From SAR116 cluster bacterium AG-355-O21 (GTDB taxonomy: Bacteria > Pseudomonadota > Alphaproteobacteria > Thalassobaculales > Thalassobaculaceae), in contig QCEM01000001.1 in the NCBI GenBank assembly GCA_003280605.1, forward strand, positions 1 to 64,000: 64,000 nucleotides of DNA, given 5' to 3'. Numbering within the stretch: position 1 is the stretch's first letter; each line of letters begins with the position of its first letter. The translations under genes were made by a program, and so were the position numbers. Below are positions 26,007 through 35,989 of the stretch, one piece after another. The notes under the pieces were generated by a model. It was not told the origin of the DNA. It saw only the letters and a list, made by a program, of their open reading frames with translations, and did not search any database.

Positions 26007-27325
26007 TAAGATGCTCGCATACTATCAGGCTCTAACCCTGCCGGTTTTGGCCCGCCCGAGGCCCAATCAAGCAATTCAACCGTATGCACGACTGGCACAT
26101 CGGTTCCGGAGCCAAGCTGCATCATACAGCCAATGTTACCTGTGGCGATCACATCGGGGTGGGTGCTGGCAATATGACCAAGCTTGCGAGCTTTTAAACG
26201 TTCTGCCAACTGCGGTTGCAGCAAGTTATAGGTCCCCGCGGAGCCACAGCAAAGATGCCCCTCCGGCACTTCGGCGACGGCAAAACCTGCCTGCGTCAGC
26301 AATTGCTTTGGCAGCTGGGTTATCTTTTGGCCATGCTGCATCGAGCAGGCCGAATGATAGGTCACCCGGCCGGCCTCAGGCGGCTTGGCGACGGTCAAGT
26401 CCAGATCCGCGCAAAGCTCCGTCACATCGACGGTCATGGCGGCTAATTCGGCAGCTTTATCCGCATAGTCAGGATCACTGGCCAGCATATGTGCATAGTC
26501 TTTGACGGTCGTGCCGCAGCCGGAAGCATTGATCACAACGGCATCAAGACCGCCGGTCAATTTCAGCTGCCACCAAGCATCGACATTGGCGCGGGCCATA
26601 TCTGCGGCGGCGGCCTCTTTACCCATGTGATGACTTAACGCGCCACAGCAACCGGCACCTTCGGCAACCACCACTTCGACCCCGTGGCGAGTCAACAGTC
26701 GGATCGTTGCCGCATTGATCTCTGGGCGTAAAACCGGCTGCGCACAGCCGGTCAGCAGCGCCACACGTTTCACCCGGGCACCCGCCGCCGGGCTGCTGCC
26801 GGGCCGGTCGCTATCATCGGGCGGCGACAAATAACGTGGTGCCAGTCGAAACATCGCAGCGATCCGGCCACCCATGGCCATGCCAAAAAGACCCGTAAAA
26901 GGGCTCACCATCGCGGCCCCTAAAAGGGCCACCCGAAACCGCTTCGGGTAGGGCAGCAATGCAGCCAGTAACGCTCTAAACCAGCGATCTGCAAGCGGTC
27001 GGGTATAGGTTTTCTCAATCCGCGCCCGCGCACCATCGACCAAATGCATGTAATCGACACCAGACGGGCAGGTTGTGGTGCAGGCAAGGCACGACAAGCA
27101 GCGATCGATATGCTTCACGACATTAGCGTTTGCCGGGCGATCATTCTCCAGCATGTCCTTGATCAAATAGATGCGGCCGCGCGGGCTATCAAGCTCATCA
27201 CCAAGCAGCACATATGTTGGGCAGGTCGCGGTGCAAAAGCCGCAGTGGACGCAATTACGCAGAATGCCCTCTGCTTCGGCAATCGTCGGATCGGCTAATT
27301 GGGCCAATGAAAAATGTGTCTGCAT
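26006..27325 (-). CDS. glcF: Glycolate oxidase iron-sulfur subunit GlcF
   Basis: GlcF passes electrons from the flavin subunits of glycolate oxidase to the respiratory chain. The 439-residue product has two 4Fe-4S motifs (CVHCGFCTATCP and CLSCLACTTTCP) and two CCG domains (GCCGALSHHMG, CCGSAGTYNLLQ). The ATG at 27325 is 5 nt after the glcE stop; the upstream 18 codons of the open frame lie inside glcE and are not needed. It forms a tight glcD-glcE-glcF-serB operon. Confidence 0.95.
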   Translation of the reverse strand: MQTHFSLAQLADPTIAEAEGILRNCVHCGFCTATCPTYVLLGDELDSPRGRIYLIKDMLENDRPANANVVKHIDRCLSCLACTTTCPSGVDYMHLVDGARARIEKTYTRPLADRWFRALLAALLPYPKRFRVALLGAAMVSPFTGLFGMAMGGRIAAMFRLAPRYLSPPDDSDRPGSSPAAGARVKRVALLTGCAQPVLRPEINAATIRLLTRHGVEVVVAEGAGCCGALSHHMGKEAAAADMARANVDAWWQLKLTGGLDAVVINASGCGTTVKDYAHMLASDPDYADKAAELAAMTVDVTELCADLDLTVAKPPEAGRVTYHSACSMQHGQKITQLPKQLLTQAGFAVAEVPEGHLCCGSAGTYNLLQPQLAERLKARKLGHIASTHPDVIATGNIGCMMQLGSGTDVPVVHTVELLDWASGGPKPAGLEPDSMRAS

Positions 27326-27329
27326 TTTC

Positions 27330-28550
27330 TCAGATGTCCCCGTGCATACGGCCAGGATTAAGAATATTCTCAGGGTCAAAGCTTGCTTTGATGCGCTGGC
27401 TGAGGGCCAGGCCGGCGGTGCCTAGGGGCTGGAAGACAGGCACGGCGGCACGCACCTCGGCAGGCGCACGGATCAAGGTCGCATGGCCGCCACAGGCCGC
27501 GAAACTGGCGCGAATGTCCGTTGCCGCCGCATCGACGCCAGGGGCCACAGCAAGCCAAATCAGCCCCCCTGCCCAATCAAAGAAGTAGCTGACTTGATGA
27601 CGGCTTGCGATGGCCGCCAGCACGGCGGCACCGTCACGCGGCGGCACCGAGATCCGCCAGACAGCCCGCTCCATCGGCGCAACCAGATATAGCGCGTCGC
27701 GCATTTCAGCCCAGAACAGATTTGAATTGGTGCTGTGTAATTCGTCCGTCGGACCAAACTCCGCCAGCATTTTCTTAATTTCCATGACGCGTTCCGACAC
27801 TGATGGCCCAGGGCCTTCAATGCGAATCGCGGTGACCGATTGACCACTTTGGGAAATGCGCGAGACAGCTGATTTCGGCGCTAAATCGGCCGGCACAAAG
27901 CCAGCGCTGGAAACTTCATGGGGGCTATTCATTGCCGCTGACATCGCACCAATGGCCTGCGCTGCCTCTAAGCCGTAGACCAGCGCCGTCCAGGTTTTCT
28001 CGGGCTTCGGCATAACCTTAAAAGTAACGTCAGTTAACGCCGCTAAGGTACCGAATGATCCGGCCATTAGTTTTGACAAGTCATAGCCTGTCACGTTCTT
28101 AACCACCCGGCCGCCTGATTTGAACATCTCGGCGCGGCCACTGACGGCTTGAAAGCCAAGCAGGTGATCGCGCGCGGCACCGGCCTTAAGACGCCGAGGG
28201 CCTGCCAAATTCAACGAAAAAATCCCGCCGATACTTCCCTGACCCGGATCGCGGCCATATAACGGGCCAAGATCCACCGGCTCAAAGGCCATCATTTGAT
28301 CGGCACCATCCAATGCTTGCAGGATTGTCTGCCGCGAGGTTGCAGGCCCCGCCCCCAAGACCAGTTCTGCAGGTTCATATAACCGAATACCGGCAAGCCC
28401 CGAGAGATCGAGCGTGTCAGCGGTCTGCAAAGGCCGACCCAAAGCCCGTTGGCCACCACCACACAGCAGCTCTAATGCGGATTTTTCAGAAACAGCCCAA
28501 GAAACTGCCTCAAGAACGTCTTTATCGTCTCTTGCCTTAAAAACCGTCAT
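27330..28550 (-). CDS. glcE: Glycolate oxidase FAD-binding subunit GlcE
   Basis: GlcE is the second flavoprotein subunit. The 406-residue protein has the PCMH FAD fold: a glycine-rich strand (GGGQRALGRPLQ), DPGQGSIGGIFSLNLAGPRR and RVVKNVTGYDLSKLMAGSFG. The C-terminus ends FDPENILNPGRM, typical of FAD-linked oxidases. It starts 12 nt after the glcD stop. Its close resemblance to GlcD in parts is normal for this complex. Confidence 0.95.
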   Translation of the reverse strand: MTVFKARDDKDVLEAVSWAVSEKSALELLCGGGQRALGRPLQTADTLDLSGLAGIRLYEPAELVLGAGPATSRQTILQALDGADQMMAFEPVDLGPLYGRDPGQGSIGGIFSLNLAGPRRLKAGAARDHLLGFQAVSGRAEMFKSGGRVVKNVTGYDLSKLMAGSFGTLAALTDVTFKVMPKPEKTWTALVYGLEAAQAIGAMSAAMNSPHEVSSAGFVPADLAPKSAVSRISQSGQSVTAIRIEGPGPSVSERVMEIKKMLAEFGPTDELHSTNSNLFWAEMRDALYLVAPMERAVWRISVPPRDGAAVLAAIASRHQVSYFFDWAGGLIWLAVAPGVDAAATDIRASFAACGGHATLIRAPAEVRAAVPVFQPLGTAGLALSQRIKASFDPENILNPGRMHGDI

Positions 28551-28562
28551 CGTTGGTTTCGC

Positions 28563-30050
28563 TTAAAATCGGGGGATATCAGGGAATGGCAATTGGCCAC
28601 GCTGGACATGCATACGGCCAAGCTCGGCGCAGCGGTGAAGGTTTGGGAAAACTTTGCCAGGGTTTAACAAGCCGTCGGGATCGAAGGCACATTTGACCCG
28701 CTGCTGTTGCGCGAGATCGGCCTCGGTGAACATTTCACCCATCAGGTCACGTTTTTCAATTCCAACCCCATGCTCACCGGTCAAAACGCCGCCAAGCTCG
28801 ACACAGGATTTTAAGATATCGGCGCCGAACGCTTCGGCCCGTTCCAGCTGGCCAGGTTGATTGGCATCAAAGAGAATCAGCGGGTGCAGATTACCGTCAC
28901 CGGCATGAAACACATTGGCGACACGCAAACCATGTCGGTTGGACATCTCAGCCATGCGTTTCAAAATTTCCGGCAAGGCTTGGCGCGGGATCGTGCCGTC
29001 CATGCACATGTAATCAGGCGAAATCCGGCCGACCGCCGGAAAGGCTGACTTGCGGCCTGCCCAGAAGGAATCGCGTTCAGCTTCGCTTTCACTCACACGC
29101 AGGGTGGTTGCACCCTTGCCTTCAGCAATTTGGCGAACCCGATCAATCAGGAAATCGACTTCGATTTTTGGACCGTCAAGTTCAACAATCAGCAGCGCTT
29201 GCGCATCGCGGGGATAACCTGCGTTCACAAAGTCCTCGGCAGCGTTGATGGCTGGGTTATCCATCATTTCCATACCACCCGGAATAATCCCGGCGCCAAT
29301 AACCGCAGCCACCGTTTCGCCTGCAGCTTCGCTGGACGGGAAGCCGATCAGCACAGCGCGGGCAGTGGTTGGCTTGCGCAAAATCCGCACAGTCACCTCG
29401 GTGACCACGCCTAACAACCCTTCCGAGCCTGTCAGCAGGCCCATCAAATCATAACCACCACTGTCTAAGTGACGGCCACCAATACGCATTATTTCGCCGT
29501 CCAGCGTCGCCAGTTGCAGACCCAATAGATTATTGGTGGTCAGACCATATTTCAAACAGTGCACACCGCCTGCATTCTCGGCCACATTGCCGCCAATCGA
29601 ACAGGCGATCTGGCTTGAGGGATCGGGGGCGTAGTAAAACCCTTCGGATTGCACCGCATGCGTAATTGCCAGGTTGGTAACCCCCGGCTGGACCACGGCG
29701 CAGCGATTTTCATAATCAACATCAAGGATGCGGTTGAACTTGCCTAAGCCGAGGATGACACCGTCAGCCAGCGGCAATGCGCCACCTGATAAGGAGGTCC
29801 CGGAGCCGCGCGGCACCACTTTTACACCGGCACCGGCACAATAGGCCAGCACGGCGGCGACTTGTTCCGGCGTTTCCGGCAAGGTGACGACCAACGGCAT
29901 CTGCCGATATGCGGACAGCCCGTCGGTTTCATAGGCACGCATCTCATCGTCAGATGTGATCACGCCTTCGCCTGGAACAATGGCTTGCAGTGCGGCGACA
30001 ATCGCAGATCGTTTGGCGATGATTTCTTGACTGGGCTTCGGCATCAACAT
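28563..30050 (-). CDS. glcD: Glycolate oxidase subunit GlcD
   Basis: GlcD is the catalytic FAD subunit that oxidises glycolate to glyoxylate. At 495 aa it matches the usual length of about 499. Seen are VKVVPRGSGTSLSGGALPLADG, the FAD run APDPSSQIACSIGGNVAENAGG, GEHGVGIEKRDLM and the C-terminal FDPDGLLNPGKVFP. TGGAGATAGA lies before ATG 30050; an ATG five codons earlier (30065) has no such site. D-lactate dehydrogenase is the alternative, but glcE and glcF next door settle it. Confidence 0.95.
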   Translation of the reverse strand: MLMPKPSQEIIAKRSAIVAALQAIVPGEGVITSDDEMRAYETDGLSAYRQMPLVVTLPETPEQVAAVLAYCAGAGVKVVPRGSGTSLSGGALPLADGVILGLGKFNRILDVDYENRCAVVQPGVTNLAITHAVQSEGFYYAPDPSSQIACSIGGNVAENAGGVHCLKYGLTTNNLLGLQLATLDGEIMRIGGRHLDSGGYDLMGLLTGSEGLLGVVTEVTVRILRKPTTARAVLIGFPSSEAAGETVAAVIGAGIIPGGMEMMDNPAINAAEDFVNAGYPRDAQALLIVELDGPKIEVDFLIDRVRQIAEGKGATTLRVSESEAERDSFWAGRKSAFPAVGRISPDYMCMDGTIPRQALPEILKRMAEMSNRHGLRVANVFHAGDGNLHPLILFDANQPGQLERAEAFGADILKSCVELGGVLTGEHGVGIEKRDLMGEMFTEADLAQQQRVKCAFDPDGLLNPGKVFPNLHRCAELGRMHVQRGQLPFPDIPRF

Positions 30051-30159
30051 GGGTTCTATCTCCATTAATGCGCCGCTTCACGAGGAAGCGCAGGCAGCAG
30101 ACGTCAAAATAAAAACGGCCCGCATGCGGACCGCCGTATCGCCGCGATTTGTTGCCGGC

Positions 30160-30285
30160 TTAGCCTTGACGTGCTTTGAAACGCGGGTTGGTCTTGTTAA
30201 TGACGAACACCCGGCCTTTACGGCGCACGACGCGACAATCTTTGTGGCGCTTCTTCAGCGTTTTGATGGAATTCGCAACTTTCAT
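30160..30285 (-). CDS. rpmJ: 50S ribosomal protein L36
   Basis: A 41-codon gene too short for most ORF filters. It starts [14 protein letters not shown] and ends [13 protein letters not shown], which matches the alphaproteobacterial L36 form. L36 is a small basic protein of the large ribosomal subunit. It has only one cysteine ([10 protein letters not shown]), so it is the zinc-free type. It lies alone, about 110 nt upstream of glcD, and is often found solitary in alphaproteobacteria. Readthrough into glcD is possible. Confidence 0.92.
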   Translation of the reverse strand: MKVANSIKTLKKRHKDCRVVRRKGRVFVINKTNPRFKARQG

Positions 30286-30561
30286 AACTGACAACCACGT
30301 TTAAACATTGGAAGGCCGCAAACTAGTGTTGTGAGGCCCACCTGTCAACCAACAACAGCGCGATCGCAGAAACACCGAAAAGAAATTATCGGCGGCATTT
30401 CCACCTGACGTCATCCACCGCCACGGTAGATGTTATAAGCGATGGAATATTTTCGTGTATATTGCCTAAATTGACGCGGTTCCGCCGCATCTTCAAGCCT
30501 AGGTCATTGTCGGCAGATATGGCGCGTTTCTCCCACAAAGCGCCCTCAAAAGGAGCAAATC

Positions 30562-31578
30562 GTGACCCAAATCACCCTTACCCTCGATGCGGTTGAGCAG
30601 CTGGCGCAGTCCTGTCTGCTGGCAAATGGTTGCAATGCAGATAATGCCAACGCGGTCGCCGATACCATCCTGCAAGCTGAGCGTGATGGTTGCCACAGCC
30701 ATGGACTGCTGCGCCTACCGGGCTATGTGGCGGCGCTCAAGAGCGGCAAAGTCGATGGTCATGCCTGCCCTGAAGTGACCGCTGTGAGCCCATCGATGTT
30801 GCGTGTTGATGCCGGCGGCGGGTTCGCGCCACTGGCACTGAATAGCGGACGACCGGCGCTGATTGAGGCGGCCAAAACCCATGGCGTTGCGATTATGGCC
30901 ATCACCCGCAGCCACCATTTCGCTGCGCTTTGGGTTGAGGTTGAACCGCTGGCGCGTGCTGGCTTAGCCGCCCTTGCCTGCACCGCATACATGCCGGCAA
31001 TGCCGCCTGCCGGCGGCAATAAACCGTTTTTTGGAACCAATCCGATGGCCTTTGGCTGGCCGCGCGGCACGCAACCGCCGATGGTTTTTGATATGGCCGC
31101 CGCAGCCATGGCCAAAGGCGAGGTGTTGGTCGCCGCCCGCGACGGCCATGAACTGCCTGCCGGCACGGGCCTTGATCGTGACGGCAAGCCGACCACCGAT
31201 GCTCAGGCCATTATTGACGGCGGCATGCTTTTGCCGTTTGGCGGCTACAAAGGCTCCGGTATTGCGATGATGATTGAACTGCTGGCCGCCGGCTTAATTG
31301 GCGAGCGCTTCAGCTTTGAAGCCGCCGCCCATGACAACAAAGATGGCGGCCCGCCTCGCGGCGGCGAATTTATCCTGGCCATCGATCCTAGCCGACTTGG
31401 TGGTGACGACTGGCTTGCACATTGCGAGAGCTTTTTCGCGGCCATGCTGGCGATTGACGGCACCCGCCTTCCCGGCGACCGCCGGCATGCAAATCGGGCG
31501 CAAACACCCAAAACCGGGATTCCCGTGCCGGAGGCCCTGCTCAACAAAATCAAAGACCTAGGCGGTCAACTGCCGTGA
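30562..31578 (+). CDS. Ldh2/DpkA-type NAD(P)-dependent oxidoreductase
   Basis: This 338-residue enzyme belongs to the malate/L-lactate/ureidoglycolate dehydrogenase fold. It has CHSHGLLRLPGYV (catalytic His), the nucleotide-contact loop FFGTNPMAFGWP and the C-terminal DGGMLLPFGGYKGSGIAMMIE. Some members reduce cyclic imino acids (piperideine- or pyrroline-2-carboxylate), others oxidise 2-hydroxy acids; the residues visible do not decide. The start is GTG with AAGGAG 7 nt upstream. It opens a plus-strand run with a cupin and a CoA-transferase. Confidence 0.82.
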   Translation: MTQITLTLDAVEQLAQSCLLANGCNADNANAVADTILQAERDGCHSHGLLRLPGYVAALKSGKVDGHACPEVTAVSPSMLRVDAGGGFAPLALNSGRPALIEAAKTHGVAIMAITRSHHFAALWVEVEPLARAGLAALACTAYMPAMPPAGGNKPFFGTNPMAFGWPRGTQPPMVFDMAAAAMAKGEVLVAARDGHELPAGTGLDRDGKPTTDAQAIIDGGMLLPFGGYKGSGIAMMIELLAAGLIGERFSFEAAAHDNKDGGPPRGGEFILAIDPSRLGGDDWLAHCESFFAAMLAIDGTRLPGDRRHANRAQTPKTGIPVPEALLNKIKDLGGQLP

Positions 31579-31666
31579 GCTTTTGCAAGGGGCTTTCCAA
31601 ACGCCCCACTTCGGTGTTGAATTAGACAAAACAATGACAGGGTTTGGCGAAACAGAGGGGGTTTTC

Positions 31667-32086
31667 ATGGACGCGAAGAAGGCTTGGGATTTCATCCATC
31701 ACGTCGCCGCTGACGCGGAATGGACGGACGGTTTACGGGACATTTTTGAATATCGGGATCTTGGCACCAAAGACGCAACAAATGGTGACTTTGTCGCCCA
31801 TGTGATCCGTGCAAATGGCAAAACCAACCCTGATCAGGTCCAGCAATGGCACCTGCACGAGTGTGATTTTCAATTCGTCTACGTGCTGAATGGCTGGGCC
31901 ACTTTTGAATATGCCGACGAGGGTGTCAAAACCATCCGCAAAGGCGATCATATCCTGCAAGTCCCCATGATCCCACACCGTGAACTAGCCTGTTCCAGCG
32001 ACTTTGAAGTTTTGGAAATCGTCTCACCGGCAGATTTCAAAACCCGTATTGTCGAGCCACCCGAAGGGGCGGCAGCGGCAACCTGA
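31667..32086 (+). CDS. Cupin-domain protein
   Basis: From ATG 31667 (MDAKKAWDFIHH) this is 139 aa. GAGGGGG 5 nt upstream decides the start, although the frame is open another 28 codons. The cupin motifs are HLHECDFQFVYVLNGWATFE (metal His/Glu in motif 1) and the second motif ending QVPMIPHRELACSS. Small cupins bind metal and may act as isomerases, dioxygenases or sensors. The role is unknown; it sits between the Ldh2 gene and the CoA-transferase, 10 nt ahead of the latter, so a shared pathway is likely. Confidence 0.8.
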   Translation: MDAKKAWDFIHHVAADAEWTDGLRDIFEYRDLGTKDATNGDFVAHVIRANGKTNPDQVQQWHLHECDFQFVYVLNGWATFEYADEGVKTIRKGDHILQVPMIPHRELACSSDFEVLEIVSPADFKTRIVEPPEGAAAAT

Positions 32087-32096
32087 GGCTTTGGCC

Positions 32097-33341
32097 ATGC
32101 ATCCCACCTCTCCTGCGTCGCCTGAGATCGCCGACCTGCCGCTTGCCGGCATCCGGGTTCTCGATGTTGCCAGCTATATCGCTGCACCGGTCGCGGCCAC
32201 AATGCTGGCTGACTTTGGTGCCGATGTGATCAAAATCGAGCCGCCCGGCGGCGACGGTTACCGCAATCTGCATGGATTGCCAGGCATGCCGATTGGTGAT
32301 CGGGACTACGCCTGGCAGGTCGATAACCGCAGCAAGCGGGGCATCTGCCTTGATCTGGGCTGCCCACAAGGCCAGCAGGTCTTGCACCGATTGCTGGCCG
32401 ACGCGGATGTGTTGGTGACCAATTTTCCGGCACCGGTGCGGCAGAAACTGCAGTTGCGCCATGAAGACTTGGCGCCGCTCAACCCGCGTTTGATTTATGC
32501 CTCGCTGACAGCATTTGGCGAAACCGGCCCAGAGGCCGCGAAGACAGGCTTTGATTCCACCGCCCTGTGGGCACGCACAGGCTTGATGGATTTGGTTAAA
32601 CCTGACCCGGACGCCGCGCCGGCACGCTCATTGCCCGGCATGGGTGATCACCCAACCGGGGTTTCATTGCTCGCCGCCATTTTGATGGGACTTTATAATC
32701 GTGAGCGCACCGGCAAAGGCGGGCATGTGTCAACCTCATTGGTGGCCAATGGCGTTTGGATGAATGCTTTTTACGCCCAGGCACAATTAAGCCAAGCCGA
32801 AATCCCGATTCGGCCGCATCGTGATCAAGCCCCGAATGCTTTGGCAAACCACTATCGCTGCGGGGATGATCGATGGTTCATCTTGGCGTTGCTCAATGAG
32901 GACCGCCAAGCAGGGCCGTTTTTCAACGCTGTTGATCGCGCCGATTTATTATCTGACCCCAGGTTTAGTGATACCCCTAGTCGGCGCCGAAACGCCCTGG
33001 CACTGACCCAGATTCTTGATCAGATGTTCGCCAGCAAACCGTGGGATTATTGGCGTCAACGTTTAGAGCAAGAAGGCATCACCTTTGGGGTGGTGGGGAA
33101 ATTGGCCGATATTAACGATGACCCGCAAATGCGCCACGCAGGTGCGGTCATCGACATGGCCGATGCCGCCGATGGTCAAACCATCGGCTCGCCACTTTTC
33201 ATGAATGGATCCGGCAAACGCCCGCCCCTGCCCGCACCTAAAATCGGCCAACATTCACGCGAAATTTTAACCGAGATTGGTTTTGACACTGCGACCATTG
33301 AAAGCTTGCTTGCCGCAGGCGTTGTAGAGGAAACTCGCTAG
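32097..33341 (+). CDS. Family III CoA-transferase (CaiB/BaiF)
   Basis: The 414-residue protein has the CaiB/BaiF start LPLAGIRVLDVASYIAAPVAATMLADFGADVIKIEPPGGD and the C-terminal FGVVGKLADINDDPQ. These enzymes move CoA between organic acids using an aspartyl-CoA intermediate. ATG 32097 has GAGG 8 nt upstream, and the open frame further upstream lies in the cupin gene. Its place after Ldh2 and cupin suggests activation of a hydroxy or oxo acid product; the substrate cannot be read. Confidence 0.85.
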   Translation: MHPTSPASPEIADLPLAGIRVLDVASYIAAPVAATMLADFGADVIKIEPPGGDGYRNLHGLPGMPIGDRDYAWQVDNRSKRGICLDLGCPQGQQVLHRLLADADVLVTNFPAPVRQKLQLRHEDLAPLNPRLIYASLTAFGETGPEAAKTGFDSTALWARTGLMDLVKPDPDAAPARSLPGMGDHPTGVSLLAAILMGLYNRERTGKGGHVSTSLVANGVWMNAFYAQAQLSQAEIPIRPHRDQAPNALANHYRCGDDRWFILALLNEDRQAGPFFNAVDRADLLSDPRFSDTPSRRRNALALTQILDQMFASKPWDYWRQRLEQEGITFGVVGKLADINDDPQMRHAGAVIDMADAADGQTIGSPLFMNGSGKRPPLPAPKIGQHSREILTEIGFDTATIESLLAAGVVEETR

Positions 33342-33407
33342 CCTTGAGCAAGGTGAACATCATTACCCAATCCGCGACCCACGAAGCATATCAGAAGGAA
33401 CACGAAC

Positions 33408-35126
33408 ATGCCCCATACCCATGACATGGTTGTCCGCAATGGAACTGTTGTTGACGGCACCGGGAGCAGCCCTTTTGCCAGCGATGTCGCCATAAATGAC
33501 GGTAAAATCACAGCCGTTGGCCAGGTCAGCGGAAGCGGCAGCGAAGAAATTGACGCAAAAGGCTGCATCGTCACCCCCGGCTTTGTGGATATTCACACCC
33601 ATTATGATGGCCAAGCGATCTGGGACCAGCATCTGGCGCCGTCCGCATGGCATGGTGTGACAAGTGTTGTGATGGGCAATTGCGGTGTCGGATTTGCGCC
33701 CTGCCGGGCCGATGATCGGACCAAGCTGGTTGAGTTAATGGAAGGGGTTGAAGACATTCCAGGCGCGGTGATGCATGAGGGTCTGGACTGGCGCTGGGAA
33801 AGCTTTGCTGAATATCTCACCGCCCTTGAAAGTCACCGCCGCGACATCGATGTTTGCGCGCTGCTACCACATGCTGCGGTGCGGGTGTTTGTGATGGGCG
33901 ACCGTGCCATTCGCCATGAGGCAGCAACCGCTGACGATATTGCCCAGATGCGGACCATCACCCAGCAAGCGATCGAAGCCGGTGCCTTTGGCTTTTCGAC
34001 CTCACGGACCGTCAGCCACAAGAGCTTGAAAGGCGACTACACGCCGACCTTGCGGGCCCATGAGGACGAGCTGACCGGGATTGCGATGGGCATGGCCGAT
34101 GCCGGTGCCGGCTTTCTTGAAATTGTGTCAGATTGGAATGCACCTGATCCGGAAACGGAATTTGCCATGCTACGGCGGATTATCGAACGTTCCGGGCGTA
34201 CCGCTGTTTTCTCACTGACGCAACGCCATGATCGAACCACTTTTTGGCAAGATTTGCTGCGCCTGGCGAAAGAAGCCGTGGACGACGGATTGTCAATTCG
34301 GCCCGTGGTTGCGCCGCGACCCATCGGCATTTTACTTGGCCTGCAAGGCAGTCAAAATCCGTTCTCCGGCACGCCCACATATAAGAAAATCGCTGGCCTC
34401 GCGGTGGCCGAGCGGGCGGCTGCGATGCGCGACCCGGAAGTGCGCCGGCAAATCCTGTCGGAAGACCCGATTGCCGGCAGCACCTTTCCGCTGATTAATC
34501 GTATTTCCTATGACCAAATGTATCGGTTTGGGAACCCGCCATGCTATGAGCCGGCGGCTGAAGACTCAATCACCGCCATGGCCGCCCGCGAAGGCCGCAG
34601 TGCTGCCGAAGTTGCTTATGACATTGTGATCGAAGATGAGGGCCGTAACTTTATTTATGCGCCGCTGGTGAACTATGCCAGCCATGATATGTCAACGCCG
34701 GAAGCAATGCTTGCGGATCGCAACGCCATTATGGGATTGGGTGACGGCGGTGCCCATGTCGGCTTTATTATCGATGCCGGTTTTCCAACCTGGCTGATGT
34801 CATATTGGGGCCGCGAGCGGCAACGCTTCGAGCTGCCGGAAATTATCCGCCGCCTGACCTCTGATACGGCAGCTGCCGCCGGCCTCGGCGATCGCGGCAA
34901 GATCGCTGTTGGGCTAAAAGCCGATCTGAACATAATTGACTGGGACAAAGTCGCTTTTGGCCGACCTTACGTCGCCGCAGACTTGCCGGCCGGTGGCCGC
35001 CGTTTACTGCAAGGTGCCGATGGCTATCGGGCAACCATCGTTTCCGGTCAAACAATTTACCGTGATGGCCAAGCAACCGGCGCGCTGCCAGGGCAATTGG
35101 TGCGCGGACAACGCGCCGCTGCTTAG
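33408..35126 (+). CDS. N-acyl-D-amino-acid deacylase family amidohydrolase
   Basis: A 572-residue amidohydrolase of the D-aminoacylase type. The metal start motif is [30 protein letters not shown], the ligand region EIVSDWNAP and [13 protein letters not shown] follow. Family members release D-amino acids from N-acyl forms; a few act on other N-acyl or imide substrates. AAGGAACACGAAC precedes the ATG. It ends 4 nt into the convergent subtilase stop (shared bases). The window also has a D-carbamoylase and hydantoinase, so a D-amino acid salvage theme runs through it. Confidence 0.85.
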   Translation: MPHTHDMVVRNGTVVDGTGSSPFASDVAINDGKITAVGQVSGSGSEEIDAKGCIVTPGFVDIHTHYDGQAIWDQHLAPSAWHGVTSVVMGNCGVGFAPCRADDRTKLVELMEGVEDIPGAVMHEGLDWRWESFAEYLTALESHRRDIDVCALLPHAAVRVFVMGDRAIRHEAATADDIAQMRTITQQAIEAGAFGFSTSRTVSHKSLKGDYTPTLRAHEDELTGIAMGMADAGAGFLEIVSDWNAPDPETEFAMLRRIIERSGRTAVFSLTQRHDRTTFWQDLLRLAKEAVDDGLSIRPVVAPRPIGILLGLQGSQNPFSGTPTYKKIAGLAVAERAAAMRDPEVRRQILSEDPIAGSTFPLINRISYDQMYRFGNPPCYEPAAEDSITAMAAREGRSAAEVAYDIVIEDEGRNFIYAPLVNYASHDMSTPEAMLADRNAIMGLGDGGAHVGFIIDAGFPTWLMSYWGRERQRFELPEIIRRLTSDTAAAAGLGDRGKIAVGLKADLNIIDWDKVAFGRPYVAADLPAGGRRLLQGADGYRATIVSGQTIYRDGQATGALPGQLVRGQRAAA

Positions 35127-35989
35127 GCTAAGAAATCGTAACTTGCCTGGATCGCGGCCAGCATTGAGTCAACATGCAGCAGTGCTGTGCCGTCGATTTG
35201 GGTGCTTGCCGTCGCGAGCATGAGATGATCAAACTCCCGGGGTGTCATTTCACGCCCCCAATTGACCAGCGCCGCTTCCTGCGCGACAGCAACGGCGGCG
35301 GCAACCTGCGGCGCGGCAAACGAGGTGCCGTCAACCTCCATCTCACCACGGTAAAATTTCGGCATGTCAACGCCCACATCCTCGCCTTGGGCATAGACAT
35401 CAAGTAGCCGGCCCTTCTGCGAGAAAGCAGCGGCCTGGTCATCCTTGGTTGATGCGCCAACAGCGATCACATTCGAATTCGCGGCCAGAATGTTAATACC
35501 GTCGTTGGTGTTGCTGAGCCCACCATTGCCGGCGGCCACCACAGATACCACGCGGATTTCCCGTAAGGTTTCAAATTCGTCCGTTATCGATGTAACAACT
35601 TCATGGTCAACGTCGCCGTAGCCTAAGCTGACGTTAACGGCCGCGACATTGAAGCTTTCGGCATGATCAATCACCCAATCCAAGGCGGCTTCGATATCTT
35701 CCATTCGGGCCGACCGGGCAAAATCCGATACCACTTTCAGATGAATGATCCCCGCCCCTGGTGCATTGTCGGAGACAACGTCACCAACCATCGCACCATG
35801 GCTGAAGATCATCGGATCCCGTCCATCGCTGTCATGATCCGCAAAATCCAAGTCATAAATCACGTTATGTGAATTGTAGTGCGCACCTTGGCCGGTGTCG
35901 ATTACGACGACAGACTGGCCTAAACCCGTATAAGACGTATGCATGATATCCATCCGTATATATTTATACTCTTTAGTGAGGATTAACAT
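35123..35989 (-). CDS. S8 subtilisin-like protease without leader or prodomain
   Basis: The 288-residue protein is almost only a subtilase catalytic domain: Asp31 (VVVIDTGQG), His64 (FSHGAMVGD), Asn155 (AAGNGG) and Ser223 (GTSFAAPQVA) are all present, so it should be active. No signal peptide or inhibitor I9 prodomain is seen, which is rare for an active S8 enzyme and suggests a cytosolic or specially exported protease. The start is uncertain (ATG 35989, or ATG 35953 giving MDIMHTSYTG); neither has a good ribosome site. It faces an AT-rich gap. Its substrates are unknown. Confidence 0.85.
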   Translation of the reverse strand: MLILTKEYKYIRMDIMHTSYTGLGQSVVVIDTGQGAHYNSHNVIYDLDFADHDSDGRDPMIFSHGAMVGDVVSDNAPGAGIIHLKVVSDFARSARMEDIEAALDWVIDHAESFNVAAVNVSLGYGDVDHEVVTSITDEFETLREIRVVSVVAAGNGGLSNTNDGINILAANSNVIAVGASTKDDQAAAFSQKGRLLDVYAQGEDVGVDMPKFYRGEMEVDGTSFAAPQVAAAVAVAQEAALVNWGREMTPREFDHLMLATASTQIDGTALLHVDSMLAAIQASYDFLA

